DNA of 64,000 nt from Bifidobacterium aemilianum (lineage in GTDB: Bacteria; Actinomycetota; Actinomycetes; Actinomycetales; Bifidobacteriaceae). Location: contig NZ_PDCG01000002.1 of NCBI RefSeq assembly GCF_003315635.1, positions 333,193 to 397,192 of the forward strand, read 5' to 3'. Position numbers and translations under genes: made by a program. Numbering within the stretch: the first letter of the stretch is position 1; each line of letters opens with the position of its first letter. Positions 54,286 to 62,225 of the stretch are shown in pieces. The notes beneath the pieces were generated by a model. The model saw nothing but the letters and a program-made list of their open reading frames with translations, was not told the DNA's origin and made no database searches.

Positions 54286-55634
54286 TGTTGGTCTCCCTGA
54301 TGCTCGTTATTGCCACTGGCCTTGCCGGACCGAGCCACAGCCACCGGGGGCGCCGGGGGTTGGGTCGGTGCCGGCAGAGGGGCTGCCTTCCCCTCCTGGG
54401 GCTCGCTGCCTTCCCTGCCTGCAAGGTCCTGCTCCGCTGTACTTTCAGCGGCTGGCTCCTGCAGCCTCTCCCCCGCTACGGTTTCATCGGCGATGGCCTG
54501 GGACCCCTGATCCTCATCGCCGGTCTGGCGGGCCTGACGCTCCGCCGTAGGGCTTCCTCCACCCTTGCCCTCGCCAGTGGTGGAACCGTCCGAGGCGGAG
54601 TCATCCCTGTCTGCCCCGGCACTCTCCCTTTCCGGGATGTCCTGGCCGACCACATCATCCAGGCTCAGGCCCTTGCCCCAGGTCATGGTCGTCTCGACCG
54701 ACTGGAATACCTGACCGTAGCGACCCGTACGTCCGGAATGCACCGAGCCGGCCAGACGAGCGATGCCCTCATCACCCTGGCCTTCGGACTGCATGGCCTG
54801 GACGATGGCATCCATGGCGTTGACTGCCTCTACAGCCCTGTCATCGGGAGTAGCCGCGGGATTGACCAGCTTGACCGCCTCGCCGGTCTCGCTGGCTATG
54901 ACCTCCTGGACCTTGGACTCCACCTCGGCATCAGGGAAGAAGAGGGCCGAATCATAGGACCCCTTCTCCTGGTCGCGCACGATACTACCATTGTGGAGCT
55001 CCACGACCCGCTTGCGCATGGAGTTGACGATCTCCTCGTTGTGGGTCGCCATGACAATGGTGGTGCCGGTGCGGTTAATGGCATCCAACACCTCCATGAT
55101 GCCCAGGGAAGTGGTCGGGTCCAGGTTGCCTGTGGGCTCGTCGGCCAGGAGGATCTGCGGGTGGTTGACGTAGGCGCGGGCTATGGCCACGCGCTGGGCC
55201 TCTCCGCCGGAGAGCTCGTGTGGGTAGTTGCTCTCCTTGCCCGTCAGACCCACGGTCTGGAGGACCTTGGGCACCAGAGACTTGATGGCCGAACTACTGG
55301 TGCCAATGACCTCCAGGGCGAAGGCCACATTCTGCCAGACCGTCTTGTTGTTGAGCAGCTTGTAGTCCTGGAAGATGAAGCCGATGCCGCGCCGGTAATT
55401 GGGCACCTGACGGGCGGTCAGACGCCGCAGATCATTGCCGGCCACACGAATCTCACCGTCCGTTGCCTCCTCCTCATGCAGGAGGAGGCTGAGCAGGGTG
55501 GTCTTGCCGGAGCCGGAGGCCCCGACCAGAAAGACAAAATCACCCCGGTTGACCTGCAGGTTCACATGGTCCAAGGCCGGCCTGGACCCCTTGGGGTAGA
55601 TTTTCGAGACATCGTCCAACGTTATGAGCGCCAT
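54282..55634 (-). CDS. ftsE: Cell division ATP-binding protein FtsE with long C-terminal extension
   Basis: ATPase partner of FtsX. The first 225 residues are a normal FtsE: MALITLDDVSKIYPKGSRPA, Walker A GASGSGKTT, IGFIFQDYKLL, signature [14 protein letters not shown], Walker B ILLADEPTGNLD and switch His in MATHNEE. A further 225 residues follow, acidic and rich in Glu, Gly, Ser, Gln, Pro, with no recognisable domain; typical FtsE proteins end at about 230. The start has AAGGA upstream. It is preceded by prfB and followed by ftsX with a four-base overlap. Confidence 0.93.
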   Translation of the reverse strand: MALITLDDVSKIYPKGSRPALDHVNLQVNRGDFVFLVGASGSGKTTLLSLLLHEEEATDGEIRVAGNDLRRLTARQVPNYRRGIGFIFQDYKLLNNKTVWQNVAFALEVIGTSSSAIKSLVPKVLQTVGLTGKESNYPHELSGGEAQRVAIARAYVNHPQILLADEPTGNLDPTTSLGIMEVLDAINRTGTTIVMATHNEEIVNSMRKRVVELHNGSIVRDQEKGSYDSALFFPDAEVESKVQEVIASETGEAVKLVNPAATPDDRAVEAVNAMDAIVQAMQSEGQGDEGIARLAGSVHSGRTGRYGQVFQSVETTMTWGKGLSLDDVVGQDIPERESAGADRDDSASDGSTTGEGKGGGSPTAERQARQTGDEDQGSQAIADETVAGERLQEPAAESTAEQDLAGREGSEPQEGKAAPLPAPTQPPAPPVAVARSGKASGNNEHQGDQQ

Positions 55635-55712
55635 GTTGTTGTCCTTACTGCTGCTAGTGGAGCCTGATCGGTGAGGTCTTCCATTGCTGTTCTGCGGGTT
55701 CCTTGCCAACCA

Positions 55713-56834
55713 TCACGCCTGTGCTTCCTCACGTCGCTGCTCGTGCCGCCAGCGGATGCCCGCGTCGATGAAGCCATCAATATCACCATCGAACACAGCC
55801 TGGGTCTGGGAGGTCTCATAGCCGGTACGCAGGTCCTTGACCATCTGGTAGGGGTGCAGGACGTAGGAGCGCATCTGGTCCCCCCAGGAGGCTTTGATGT
55901 CGCCGGCCAGCTCCTTTTTCTTCTTGGCCTCCTCCTCGTGGCGCAGGACCAGGAGGCGGGATTGCAGGACGGCCATGGCCGCGGCCCGGTTCTGAATCTG
56001 GCTGCGCTCGTCCTGCATGGTCACCACGATGTTGGTGGGCAGGTGGGTGATGCGCACGGCCGAGTAGGTGGTGTTGACACCCTGGCCGCCAGGGCCGGAG
56101 GAGCAGTAGGTATCCACGCGAATGTCGGAGTCGGGGATGTCGATGTGGTCGGTCTCCTTGACCAGGGGCACGACCTCGACGGCCGCGAATGAGGTCTGCC
56201 TGCGGCCCTGGTTGTCGAAGGGTGATATGCGCACCAGGCGATGGGTGCCGCCCTCCACTGAAAGGCGCCCGTATGCATAGGGTTCGTTGACCTGGAAGGT
56301 GGCCGACTTGATGCCCGCCTCCTCGGCATAGGAGGTGTCCATGACCTTGGCCTTGTAACCGTTGCGTTCCGCCCAGCGCAGGTACATGCGCAGGAGCATC
56401 TGTGCGAAATCGGCGGCATCCACGCCACCGGCTCCGGATCGAATGGTGACCACGGCGGAACGGGAGTCGTATTCACCGTCGAGCAGGGTCTGGATCTCCA
56501 TCTGGGCCAGGTCGGCCTGGATGGCGTCGACCTCCTTGCGGGCCTCCTCCATGGTGGCCTTGTCAGCCTCCTCCTGACCGAGTTCGAAGAGTGTCTCCAC
56601 GTCCTCAAGACGCTGCTGTGCGGTATCCAGATGCTTGAGCTGGGCTTGGGCCGAGGACAGCCGGGTCGTCACGTCCTGGGCGTTCTCCTGATCGTCCCAG
56701 AGGTCCGGGGCTGACGCCTCCTCCTCCAGCTGCTCGATCTGCGCCTTGAGACGGTCCACATTCAGGGCCTTGGCAATCGTCTCATACTTGGTTCGAGCCT
56801 CGCCCAAGGCCTGGGAAAAATCAAATTCTGCCAT
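55713..56834 (-). CDS. prfB: Peptide chain release factor 2
   Basis: Terminates translation at UAA and UGA. It has 373 residues. The stop-codon tripeptide SPF (204-206) and the hydrolysis motif GGQ (249-251, SGPGGQG) are present. The N-terminal domain is complete and uninterrupted: there is no in-frame TGA near codon 25, so the programmed +1 frameshift used by many bacteria is absent. The chosen ATG has GGTGG before it; an ATG four codons earlier lies seven bases after CATAGT and might be a leaderless start. It is upstream of ftsE on the same strand, a common actinobacterial order. Confidence 0.95.
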   Translation of the reverse strand: MAEFDFSQALGEARTKYETIAKALNVDRLKAQIEQLEEEASAPDLWDDQENAQDVTTRLSSAQAQLKHLDTAQQRLEDVETLFELGQEEADKATMEEARKEVDAIQADLAQMEIQTLLDGEYDSRSAVVTIRSGAGGVDAADFAQMLLRMYLRWAERNGYKAKVMDTSYAEEAGIKSATFQVNEPYAYGRLSVEGGTHRLVRISPFDNQGRRQTSFAAVEVVPLVKETDHIDIPDSDIRVDTYCSSGPGGQGVNTTYSAVRITHLPTNIVVTMQDERSQIQNRAAAMAVLQSRLLVLRHEEEAKKKKELAGDIKASWGDQMRSYVLHPYQMVKDLRTGYETSQTQAVFDGDIDGFIDAGIRWRHEQRREEAQA

Positions 56835-56941
56835 TGTCACCACCATACATTCAACTATGTAAATACTAGCCTTGACGCCTTAACGGATGCGTCTGACGTC
56901 TCCATGGGACTCCAAGCCCCAAGCCTACGGAAGGCAGCCGG

Positions 56942-57073
56942 TCAAAAGCCGGCGTAGATTGCGGGGATGACCAGACTCATCAGCATGGTCGCGGCAATGA
57001 CGATGCAAATCACACGGGCTACGTTCCGCCGGCGATGTGCCCGTTGCTCTGGATCCTTGCGACTGCTGTTCAC
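56942..57073 (-). CDS. Small single-span membrane protein (43 residues)
   Basis: A GTG-started frame coding a basic head (MNSSRKDPEQRAHRRRN) and one membrane helix (VARVICIVIAATMLMSLV), ending IPAIYAGF. The Arg-rich head before a helix gives the usual inside-positive orientation. The SD is weak (GGGGCAAC before GTG). It lies between map and prfB on the same strand. The coherent head-helix plan supports a real gene; no family was recognised. A different frame over the same bases starts at ATG just upstream but gives no meaningful protein. Confidence 0.55.
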   Translation of the reverse strand: MNSSRKDPEQRAHRRRNVARVICIVIAATMLMSLVIPAIYAGF

Positions 57074-57184
57074 GTTGCCCCATTGTACGCGTCGGAGCCG
57101 AACGAACAAGACGCAACATACCCAAGGGCGGCGGTAGCAATGATCCTTGCGCCGCCGCCAGGGTGTTGGCAGCCCACCCGGCCG

Positions 57185-57961
57185 TCAGTCCCTGACGGTC
57201 AGGATCTGCGGGCCGTTCTCGGTGATGGCTATGGTGTGCTCGCTATGGGCCCCCCGGGAACCGTCCTCGGAGCGCAAGGTCCAGCCGTCCCTGGGGTCCT
57301 GGAAGATCTCGTCGGTGGTGGCCAGGAACCAGGGCTCGATGGCGATGACCAGACCAGGACGAAGGCGGTAGCCGCGGCCGGCCTTGCCGTCATTGGGAAC
57401 CAGGGGGTCGCCATGCATGACATGGCCAACACCATGACCGCCGAATTCGACATTGACCGTGTAGCCCTGTGACCGGGCCACGTCGCCGATGGCGGCGGAA
57501 ATGTCTCCCAAGCGGTTGCCAGGCTGGGCCTGGGCAATGCCCGCGACCAAGGCGTCTTCGGTGCACTTGATCAGGCGCAAGTCCTCGGGGTCGGCATCCT
57601 GGCCGACCACGAAGCTGATGGCCGAATCACCCACCCAACCGTCAACGCTGATGGCCAGGTCCAGGCTGACCAGGTCACCATCCTTGAGCTTATAGTCGTA
57701 GGGCACTCCATGGAGGACCGCGTCGTTGACCGAGGTGCAGATGTAGTGAGCGAAGGGTCCGGTGCCGAAATCAGGAGCATAGTCCACGTAGCAGGATTCG
57801 GCACCCTTGCATGACTCGATGCGCTGCCTGACGTAGTCGTCGATGTCCAGAAGGTTGGTGCCAACCTTGGTCATGGCCTTGAGGTCCTTGAGGATGCTGC
57901 CGACAAAACGGCCAGCTGGTTTCATTGCTTCGATTTCCGAAGGGGTTTTCAGTTCTATCAT
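57185..57961 (-). CDS. map: Methionine aminopeptidase, type I
   Basis: Removes the initiator Met from nascent proteins. It has 258 residues. The pita-bread fold shows the five metal ligands in YDYKLKDGDLVSLDLAISVDG (Asp), VGDSAISF (Asp), GHGVGHVMHGDP (His), IAIEPWFL (Glu) and AHSEHTIAIT (Glu), and the substrate His in FAHYICTSVN. It lacks the N-terminal extension of type Ic enzymes. The ATG has TAGTGT six bases upstream and AAGGC touching the start, so a leaderless mRNA is likely. It is not beside secY or infA, so it may be a second map gene; that cannot be told here. Confidence 0.93.
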   Translation of the reverse strand: MIELKTPSEIEAMKPAGRFVGSILKDLKAMTKVGTNLLDIDDYVRQRIESCKGAESCYVDYAPDFGTGPFAHYICTSVNDAVLHGVPYDYKLKDGDLVSLDLAISVDGWVGDSAISFVVGQDADPEDLRLIKCTEDALVAGIAQAQPGNRLGDISAAIGDVARSQGYTVNVEFGGHGVGHVMHGDPLVPNDGKAGRGYRLRPGLVIAIEPWFLATTDEIFQDPRDGWTLRSEDGSRGAHSEHTIAITENGPQILTVRD

Positions 57962-57967
57962 GCCTTA

Positions 57968-57973
57968 ACACTA
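57968..57973 (-). promoter_or_regulatory. Candidate -10 (TAGTGT) of leaderless map
   Basis: TAGTGT on the minus strand ends six bases before the ATG of map. Confidence 0.4.
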
Positions 57974-57993
57974 CTGCCCCGGCCTAACAAAAA

Positions 57994-58024
57994 GCAGGGT
58001 GGCTCCAATGGGGAACCACCCTGC
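57994..58024 (-). terminator. Terminator after the DUF308 gene
   Basis: Nine-base stem GCAGGGTGG / CCACCCTGC with a 13-base loop, followed on the minus strand by TTTTTG. It lies 25 bases after the stop. Confidence 0.85.
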
Positions 58025-58048
58025 CTGCTTGCTGCCAGCGACTACTGC

Positions 58049-58930
58049 TTACTGCTGGTTCCCGGTCTTCGCGCTCTTGCCGAAGCGGAAGGCGCGGACC
58101 ATGGCGAAGATGCCCAGAATCAGGAGTGACCAACCACCGAAGATGATGAGGACCGCAGTGGAGGCGAAGGGGTTGAGCAACACCACGAAACCGGCGATGA
58201 GGGAGATGATGGCGTAGAAGACGGTCCAACCAGAGCTGGGCATACGCCAGGATTCGACCAGGGTCATGACGCCTTCCATCATCCAGCCGATGCCGACCAT
58301 GAGGGTGATGACCATGGTCAGGGTCAGGCCCGAAAGGGTGGAGTTCTTGAGCATAATGACACCGCCGATGGCCAAGAGAATGCCGACCAGTATGTCGAGA
58401 ACCCTCCAGCCGCCGGGAAGACCGACCTCGACAATGGCCGAAACCAGGCGGATAATGCCGGACACCAGGAAGTAGATGCCCAAGGCCACGGCAAAGACGG
58501 TCATGGTAACACCTGGCCAGAGCAGCAGGACCACACCCAGAATGATCGCAGCCACACCGATCACGCCATAGATGGCGCGGATGGCATTCTTGGCCTTGGC
58601 TGGAAGAATCTCCTCAATCAAGTTGAAGGGATTGATCTGCCTCCAAGCATCGCCGCCATTGCCGGAAGCGCCGGTGGGGCTTGGCCCATACTGGTTGTTG
58701 GGATACTGACCGCCAGCGTACTGACGATTGTCTCCAGGCTGCCCAGAACCCTGCCCTTGAGCACTTGCCGGGCTGCCATTGGGGTCGTACTCGTTGGCGG
58801 ATGGTTTGGGATCGCTGGCATAGGGGCCATACTGGCCCTGCTGGTTCCCATAGGCTCCGTACTGAGGCTGACCCTGAGCTCCCGGTTGTTGGTTCCTATC
58901 CTTGCTTTCATTGGGCTGAGGTTCGGACAT
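58049..58930 (-). CDS. DUF308 (HdeD-like) membrane protein with Gly/Gln/Pro/Tyr-rich N-terminus
   Basis: A 293-residue membrane protein. The first 100 residues are a low-complexity tail rich in Gln, Gly, Pro, Tyr and Asn (QYGAYGNQQGQYGPY). Six membrane segments follow in three pairs, as in HdeD/DUF308 (GVIGVAAIILGVVLLLWPG, ALGIYFLVSGIIRLVSAI and WSLLILGIFAMVRAF). HdeD in enterobacteria is linked to acid resistance, but function in actinobacteria is unknown. The tail may be a cytoplasmic interaction region. A strong terminator follows; it stands alone, divergent from the peptidase gene. Confidence 0.85.
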   Translation of the reverse strand: MSEPQPNESKDRNQQPGAQGQPQYGAYGNQQGQYGPYASDPKPSANEYDPNGSPASAQGQGSGQPGDNRQYAGGQYPNNQYGPSPTGASGNGGDAWRQINPFNLIEEILPAKAKNAIRAIYGVIGVAAIILGVVLLLWPGVTMTVFAVALGIYFLVSGIIRLVSAIVEVGLPGGWRVLDILVGILLAIGGVIMLKNSTLSGLTLTMVITLMVGIGWMMEGVMTLVESWRMPSSGWTVFYAIISLIAGFVVLLNPFASTAVLIIFGGWSLLILGIFAMVRAFRFGKSAKTGNQQ

Positions 58931-59125
58931 GGCATGCTCTTTTCTATTCGATGGTTGATGCCTTCCCCCGAAGGAGATTCATTAGCTTTAACAGCATGGC
59001 CTAAACTGTCCAAACTGATTCTCGCTCTAAGCGCAATCACCGCCGCCTCGTACATCGGCGATTAGCCCTCCTTGCGATTCCGCTGTATGGGGTGCACATC
59101 TACCGCGATTGTCACCAAAGATGGC

Positions 59126-59131
59126 TAGAGT
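59126..59131 (+). promoter_or_regulatory. Candidate -10 (TAGAGT) of a leaderless M13 peptidase mRNA
   Basis: TAGAGT ends six bases before the ATG; the intervening GCAAGC is no SD. The same hexamer stands in the same place before the thiamine pyrophosphokinase gene. Confidence 0.45.
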
Positions 59132-59137
59132 GCAAGC

Positions 59138-61222
59138 ATGGATACCAGTGCGATTTCGGGCCTTGAGCCCAGCTCCTTCTCCTCGGTGACCAGGCCCAAT
59201 GACGACCTGTTCCGCTACGTCAACGGTCCTTGGATCGACACCTACTCCCTGCCCGAGGACCGTTCCCGCTATGGCAGCTTCGACAAACTGGCCGAGGATG
59301 CCGAACGCCAGATACGTGAGATTCTTGAGGACGAGAACTGCCCCGCCCCCAAGTCCCAGGCCCTGTACCGGTCATATTGCGACACTGAGGCCATCGAAGC
59401 GGCCGGCATCACCCCCATCAAAGGGGACCTCGACGCCATAGACGCCGTCAGCAGCAAAAAGGACCTGGTCCGTCTCCTGGGATCCCTCAACCCCACGGGC
59501 GGCCCGGACATCTTCGCCATGGATGTGGACTCGGATGCCACCAACCCCGACGCCGACCTCAATGTGGTCTACATTGCCCAGGGTGGCCTGGGCCTGCCGG
59601 ATGAGGCCTACTACCGTGAGGACCACTACGGCCCCATTCGCGAGCAGTATATGCATATGGTCGCCAAGCAGTTGCAGCTGGCGGGGTATGGCGATATGGA
59701 CGAGACCCAGGACCAGGCCCGCCGTTTCCTGGACCTGGAGACCAAGATCGCCTCCCACCATTGGGACAATGTGACCACCCGAGACATGCAGAAGGTCAAC
59801 AACCCCACCAACTACCAGGAACTGATCGAGGAATTCGGCTCCTTTGACATAGCCCTGTGGATCCAGGCCTGGCAGGAGGCCTACGATGCCACGCCCACCA
59901 GCACCAACCAGCCCCTTGACCTGGCACAGGCCTTCAGCCGGGTAAACGTCATGGAACCCAGTTTCCTCACCGGTCTCAGCGGCCTGTGGGAGCAGACCGA
60001 CCTGGAGGACCTGAAGCTCTGGTCCCGGGTGCAGACCATCATCGGCTGGGCCAACCTGCTCAGCTCCGACTTCGACCGGACCAACTTCGACTTCTTCGGC
60101 AAGGTTCTTTCCGGTGTTCAGGTACAACGGGACCGTTGGAAGCGTGGTGTTTCCATGGTCAACGGCACCTGCGGTGAGGAGGTGGGCAGGGAGTATGTCA
60201 AGCGGCATTTCCCCCAGTCCTCCAAGGACCGGATGGAGCAGTTGGTGGCCAACCTGATCGACGCCTACCGGGTCTCCATATCATCCAGCTCATGGCTGGG
60301 CCAGGCCACCAAGGCCAAGGCTTTGGAGAAGCTATCCAAGTTCACCCCTATGATTGGCTACACCGACCAGTGGCGGGACTACAGTGCCTTGGATATTTGC
60401 CCCGGCGCCTCCTTGGTCGACAACGTCCGCGCCGCCTCCACCTTCGGGGCCGGCTATCAACTGGCCAAGGCCGGCAAGCCAGTCAACCGTGGGGAATGGG
60501 TCATGAACCCGCAGACGGTCAACGCCTACTACGATCCGACCAAGAATGTGATCGTCTTCCCCGCAGCCATCCTGCAACCCCCCTTCTTCAACCCCCTGGC
60601 CGACGATGCCGCCAATTATGGTGCCATCGGCACAGTCATCGGCCACGAGATCGGCCACGGCTTCGATGACCAAGGCAGCCAGTTCGACGGGGACGGCAAG
60701 CTCAAGGACTGGTGGACCTCTGAAGATAAGGCCAACTTCACCAACCTGACCCGGGCCCTGATCGACCAATACAACCAGCTGACACCGGTCCAGCTGGAGC
60801 AGAAGTACGCCAATGACCCCGAACTCATGCCACATGTCAACGGCGCCCTGACCATCGGGGAGAACATCGGGGACCTGAGCGGGGTCAACATATCCCTCAA
60901 GGCATACTCCTTGGCCTTGGACGCTGCCGAGGGCCGGGACAAGGACGGCCTTCCCCTGGCTGTGGCCCAGACACTGGACCAGGCCCCGGTCATCGACGGC
61001 TTCACCGGCCTCCAGCGTTTCTTCCTGAGCTACGCCTCCATCTGGCGGACCAAGGAGCGTGACGAGCTTGCCGAACAGATGCTGCAACTGGACCCCCACT
61101 CCCCCGCCGAGTGCCGGACCAATGCCATCGCCCGCAATGTGGACCTCTTCTATCAGGCCTTCGATGTCAGGCCGGAAGACCGGATGTGGCTGGACCCCAG
61201 CAAAAGGGTCAGCATCTGGTAG
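59138..61222 (+). CDS. pepO: M13-family (neprilysin/PepO) metallopeptidase
   Basis: Zinc endopeptidase cutting oligopeptides. It has 694 residues, a usual size for soluble M13 enzymes. The N-terminal domain begins DDLFRYVNGPWIDTYSLPED, as in PepO. The substrate motif NAYYDPTKNVIVFPAAILQP is followed by the zinc site HEIGH near residue 505 (VIGHEIGHGFDDQG) and the third ligand Glu in ENIGDLSGV near 575. No signal peptide is present, so it is cytoplasmic and could process peptides brought in by the Dpp-type importer (inference). The start lacks an SD. Confidence 0.93.
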   Translation: MDTSAISGLEPSSFSSVTRPNDDLFRYVNGPWIDTYSLPEDRSRYGSFDKLAEDAERQIREILEDENCPAPKSQALYRSYCDTEAIEAAGITPIKGDLDAIDAVSSKKDLVRLLGSLNPTGGPDIFAMDVDSDATNPDADLNVVYIAQGGLGLPDEAYYREDHYGPIREQYMHMVAKQLQLAGYGDMDETQDQARRFLDLETKIASHHWDNVTTRDMQKVNNPTNYQELIEEFGSFDIALWIQAWQEAYDATPTSTNQPLDLAQAFSRVNVMEPSFLTGLSGLWEQTDLEDLKLWSRVQTIIGWANLLSSDFDRTNFDFFGKVLSGVQVQRDRWKRGVSMVNGTCGEEVGREYVKRHFPQSSKDRMEQLVANLIDAYRVSISSSSWLGQATKAKALEKLSKFTPMIGYTDQWRDYSALDICPGASLVDNVRAASTFGAGYQLAKAGKPVNRGEWVMNPQTVNAYYDPTKNVIVFPAAILQPPFFNPLADDAANYGAIGTVIGHEIGHGFDDQGSQFDGDGKLKDWWTSEDKANFTNLTRALIDQYNQLTPVQLEQKYANDPELMPHVNGALTIGENIGDLSGVNISLKAYSLALDAAEGRDKDGLPLAVAQTLDQAPVIDGFTGLQRFFLSYASIWRTKERDELAEQMLQLDPHSPAECRTNAIARNVDLFYQAFDVRPEDRMWLDPSKRVSIW

Positions 61223-61258
61223 GACCTAGCCCACACCAGCGACTCAGCCACTGACCGG

Positions 61259-61840
61259 CTACATATCAGCACCCGCGAACTCCTCCGTCTCACCGGAGCA
61301 ATCGCGGGTTTCTCTTTGCCTTGTTGGCCCCTTCCCATCACCGGCTTGCCCATGGGAAGGGGAGCCAGCTGCTGGGTCACTGCCCTGTGTGACCCCTGAT
61401 CCTTGCTCGGCTTGGGCTTGGGCAAAGGGGTCCCTGGCCTTTTGCTGACGATTGGGAGCACCCACAAATCCTTGTTTGCCGGAGTTTCGCGTGAAGGCCG
61501 TCAGGCCAAGGTTGAGGTCATGACCCAGGCCAGAGGCCTCCATGACTATACGGCTGCGTTTGGCTCCGTCACGCTCCCACTCCTCAGTGATGAGCAAACC
61601 GATGGCTATCACCGCATCCCCCTTGTGGACCGAAGCCAGAATATTGGCTGCCAATCCTCGGAAGGCCTTGACCGTTATCCAGGTGGTCGGCTGCTCCCTC
61701 CATTCCTGTTCCGCACTGCTGTAGTAACTTCTGGTGCTACCCAACCGCAAGGAGCAGGCCACCGGTCCGCCCTCCCTGCCGAAGGAAACCGGATCAGCTC
61801 CCGCGAATCCGCTCATGGTCACCATTGCCTGTTGCGACAT
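61259..61840 (-). CDS. Single-stranded DNA-binding protein paralogue
   Basis: OB-fold protein of 193 residues. Residues 1-120 match the SSB core (MVTMSGFAGADPVSF, then TTWITVKAFRGLAANILASVHKGD and AIGLLITEEWERDGAKRSR). The tail is Gln/Gly/Ser-rich and ends EEFAGADM, without the acidic DDDIPF-like tip by which canonical SSB recruits partners. This suggests a second, specialised SSB; the canonical gene usually sits between rpsF and rpsR. The start ATG has GAGGG upstream. It converges on the M13 peptidase gene, 36 bases apart. Confidence 0.82.
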   Translation of the reverse strand: MSQQAMVTMSGFAGADPVSFGREGGPVACSLRLGSTRSYYSSAEQEWREQPTTWITVKAFRGLAANILASVHKGDAVIAIGLLITEEWERDGAKRSRIVMEASGLGHDLNLGLTAFTRNSGKQGFVGAPNRQQKARDPFAQAQAEQGSGVTQGSDPAAGSPSHGQAGDGKGPTRQRETRDCSGETEEFAGADM

Positions 61841-62043
61841 CTTGCCCTCCCTTTCAAAGTGGACCGCCGGAAGATGCGGATGTGTGCTACCTGCAGGAGT
61901 GCCGGCAGCCATCATACTGGCCGCCACCCCAATCCACATCTTCCGGGGTACACCCACTATGGCAGTGATGCCATAGCCATCCACATGAAAACCGAGCATG
62001 TGGTCGAACGTTGCCCACTACGGCGTGTTGCCAATAAGGAGAA

Positions 62044-62063
62044 GGATATATCCAAATATATCC
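62044..62063. promoter_or_regulatory. Perfect palindrome GGATATAT-CCAA-ATATATCC
   Basis: Eight-base arms with a four-base centre, AT-rich and about 200 bases upstream of the SSB paralogue start. The arms contain TATAT elements that could double as -10 hexamers, so it may be an operator over a promoter. Confidence 0.4.
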
Positions 62064-62127
62064 TGAAACATGAAAGGCTATAACGGCAGGCAAGAGAACC
62101 GTCCATGGGCATGGTCCATATAGGAAA

Positions 62128-62160
62128 AGGACTGAACGTGGTTTCCCAACGTTCAGTCCT
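62128..62160 (-). terminator. Terminator after the first dehydrogenase gene
   Basis: Twelve-base perfect stem AGGACTGAACGT / ACGTTCAGTCCT, nine-base loop, followed on the minus strand by TTTTCC. It lies 65 bases after the stop. Confidence 0.85.
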
Positions 62161-62225
62161 CTTGCAATCTACCGGAACTCAGATCTGGCTCTGGTCCAAG
62201 CACTCACCGGTTATGACAAGCGGCA

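Larger units (their letters stand above)
61841..62225. other. Intergenic stretch upstream of the SSB paralogue
   Basis: About 385 bases. It holds the GGATATAT / ATATATCC palindrome and the terminator of the dehydrogenase gene, both listed separately. The frame of the SSB gene stays open upstream of its start by 53 codons without family resemblance; no other gene was seen. Confidence 0.45.

Noticed and set aside
55713..56834. Programmed +1 frameshift in prfB
   Set aside because: The frame is continuous through codons 20-35 and no CTTTGA-like site was seen.
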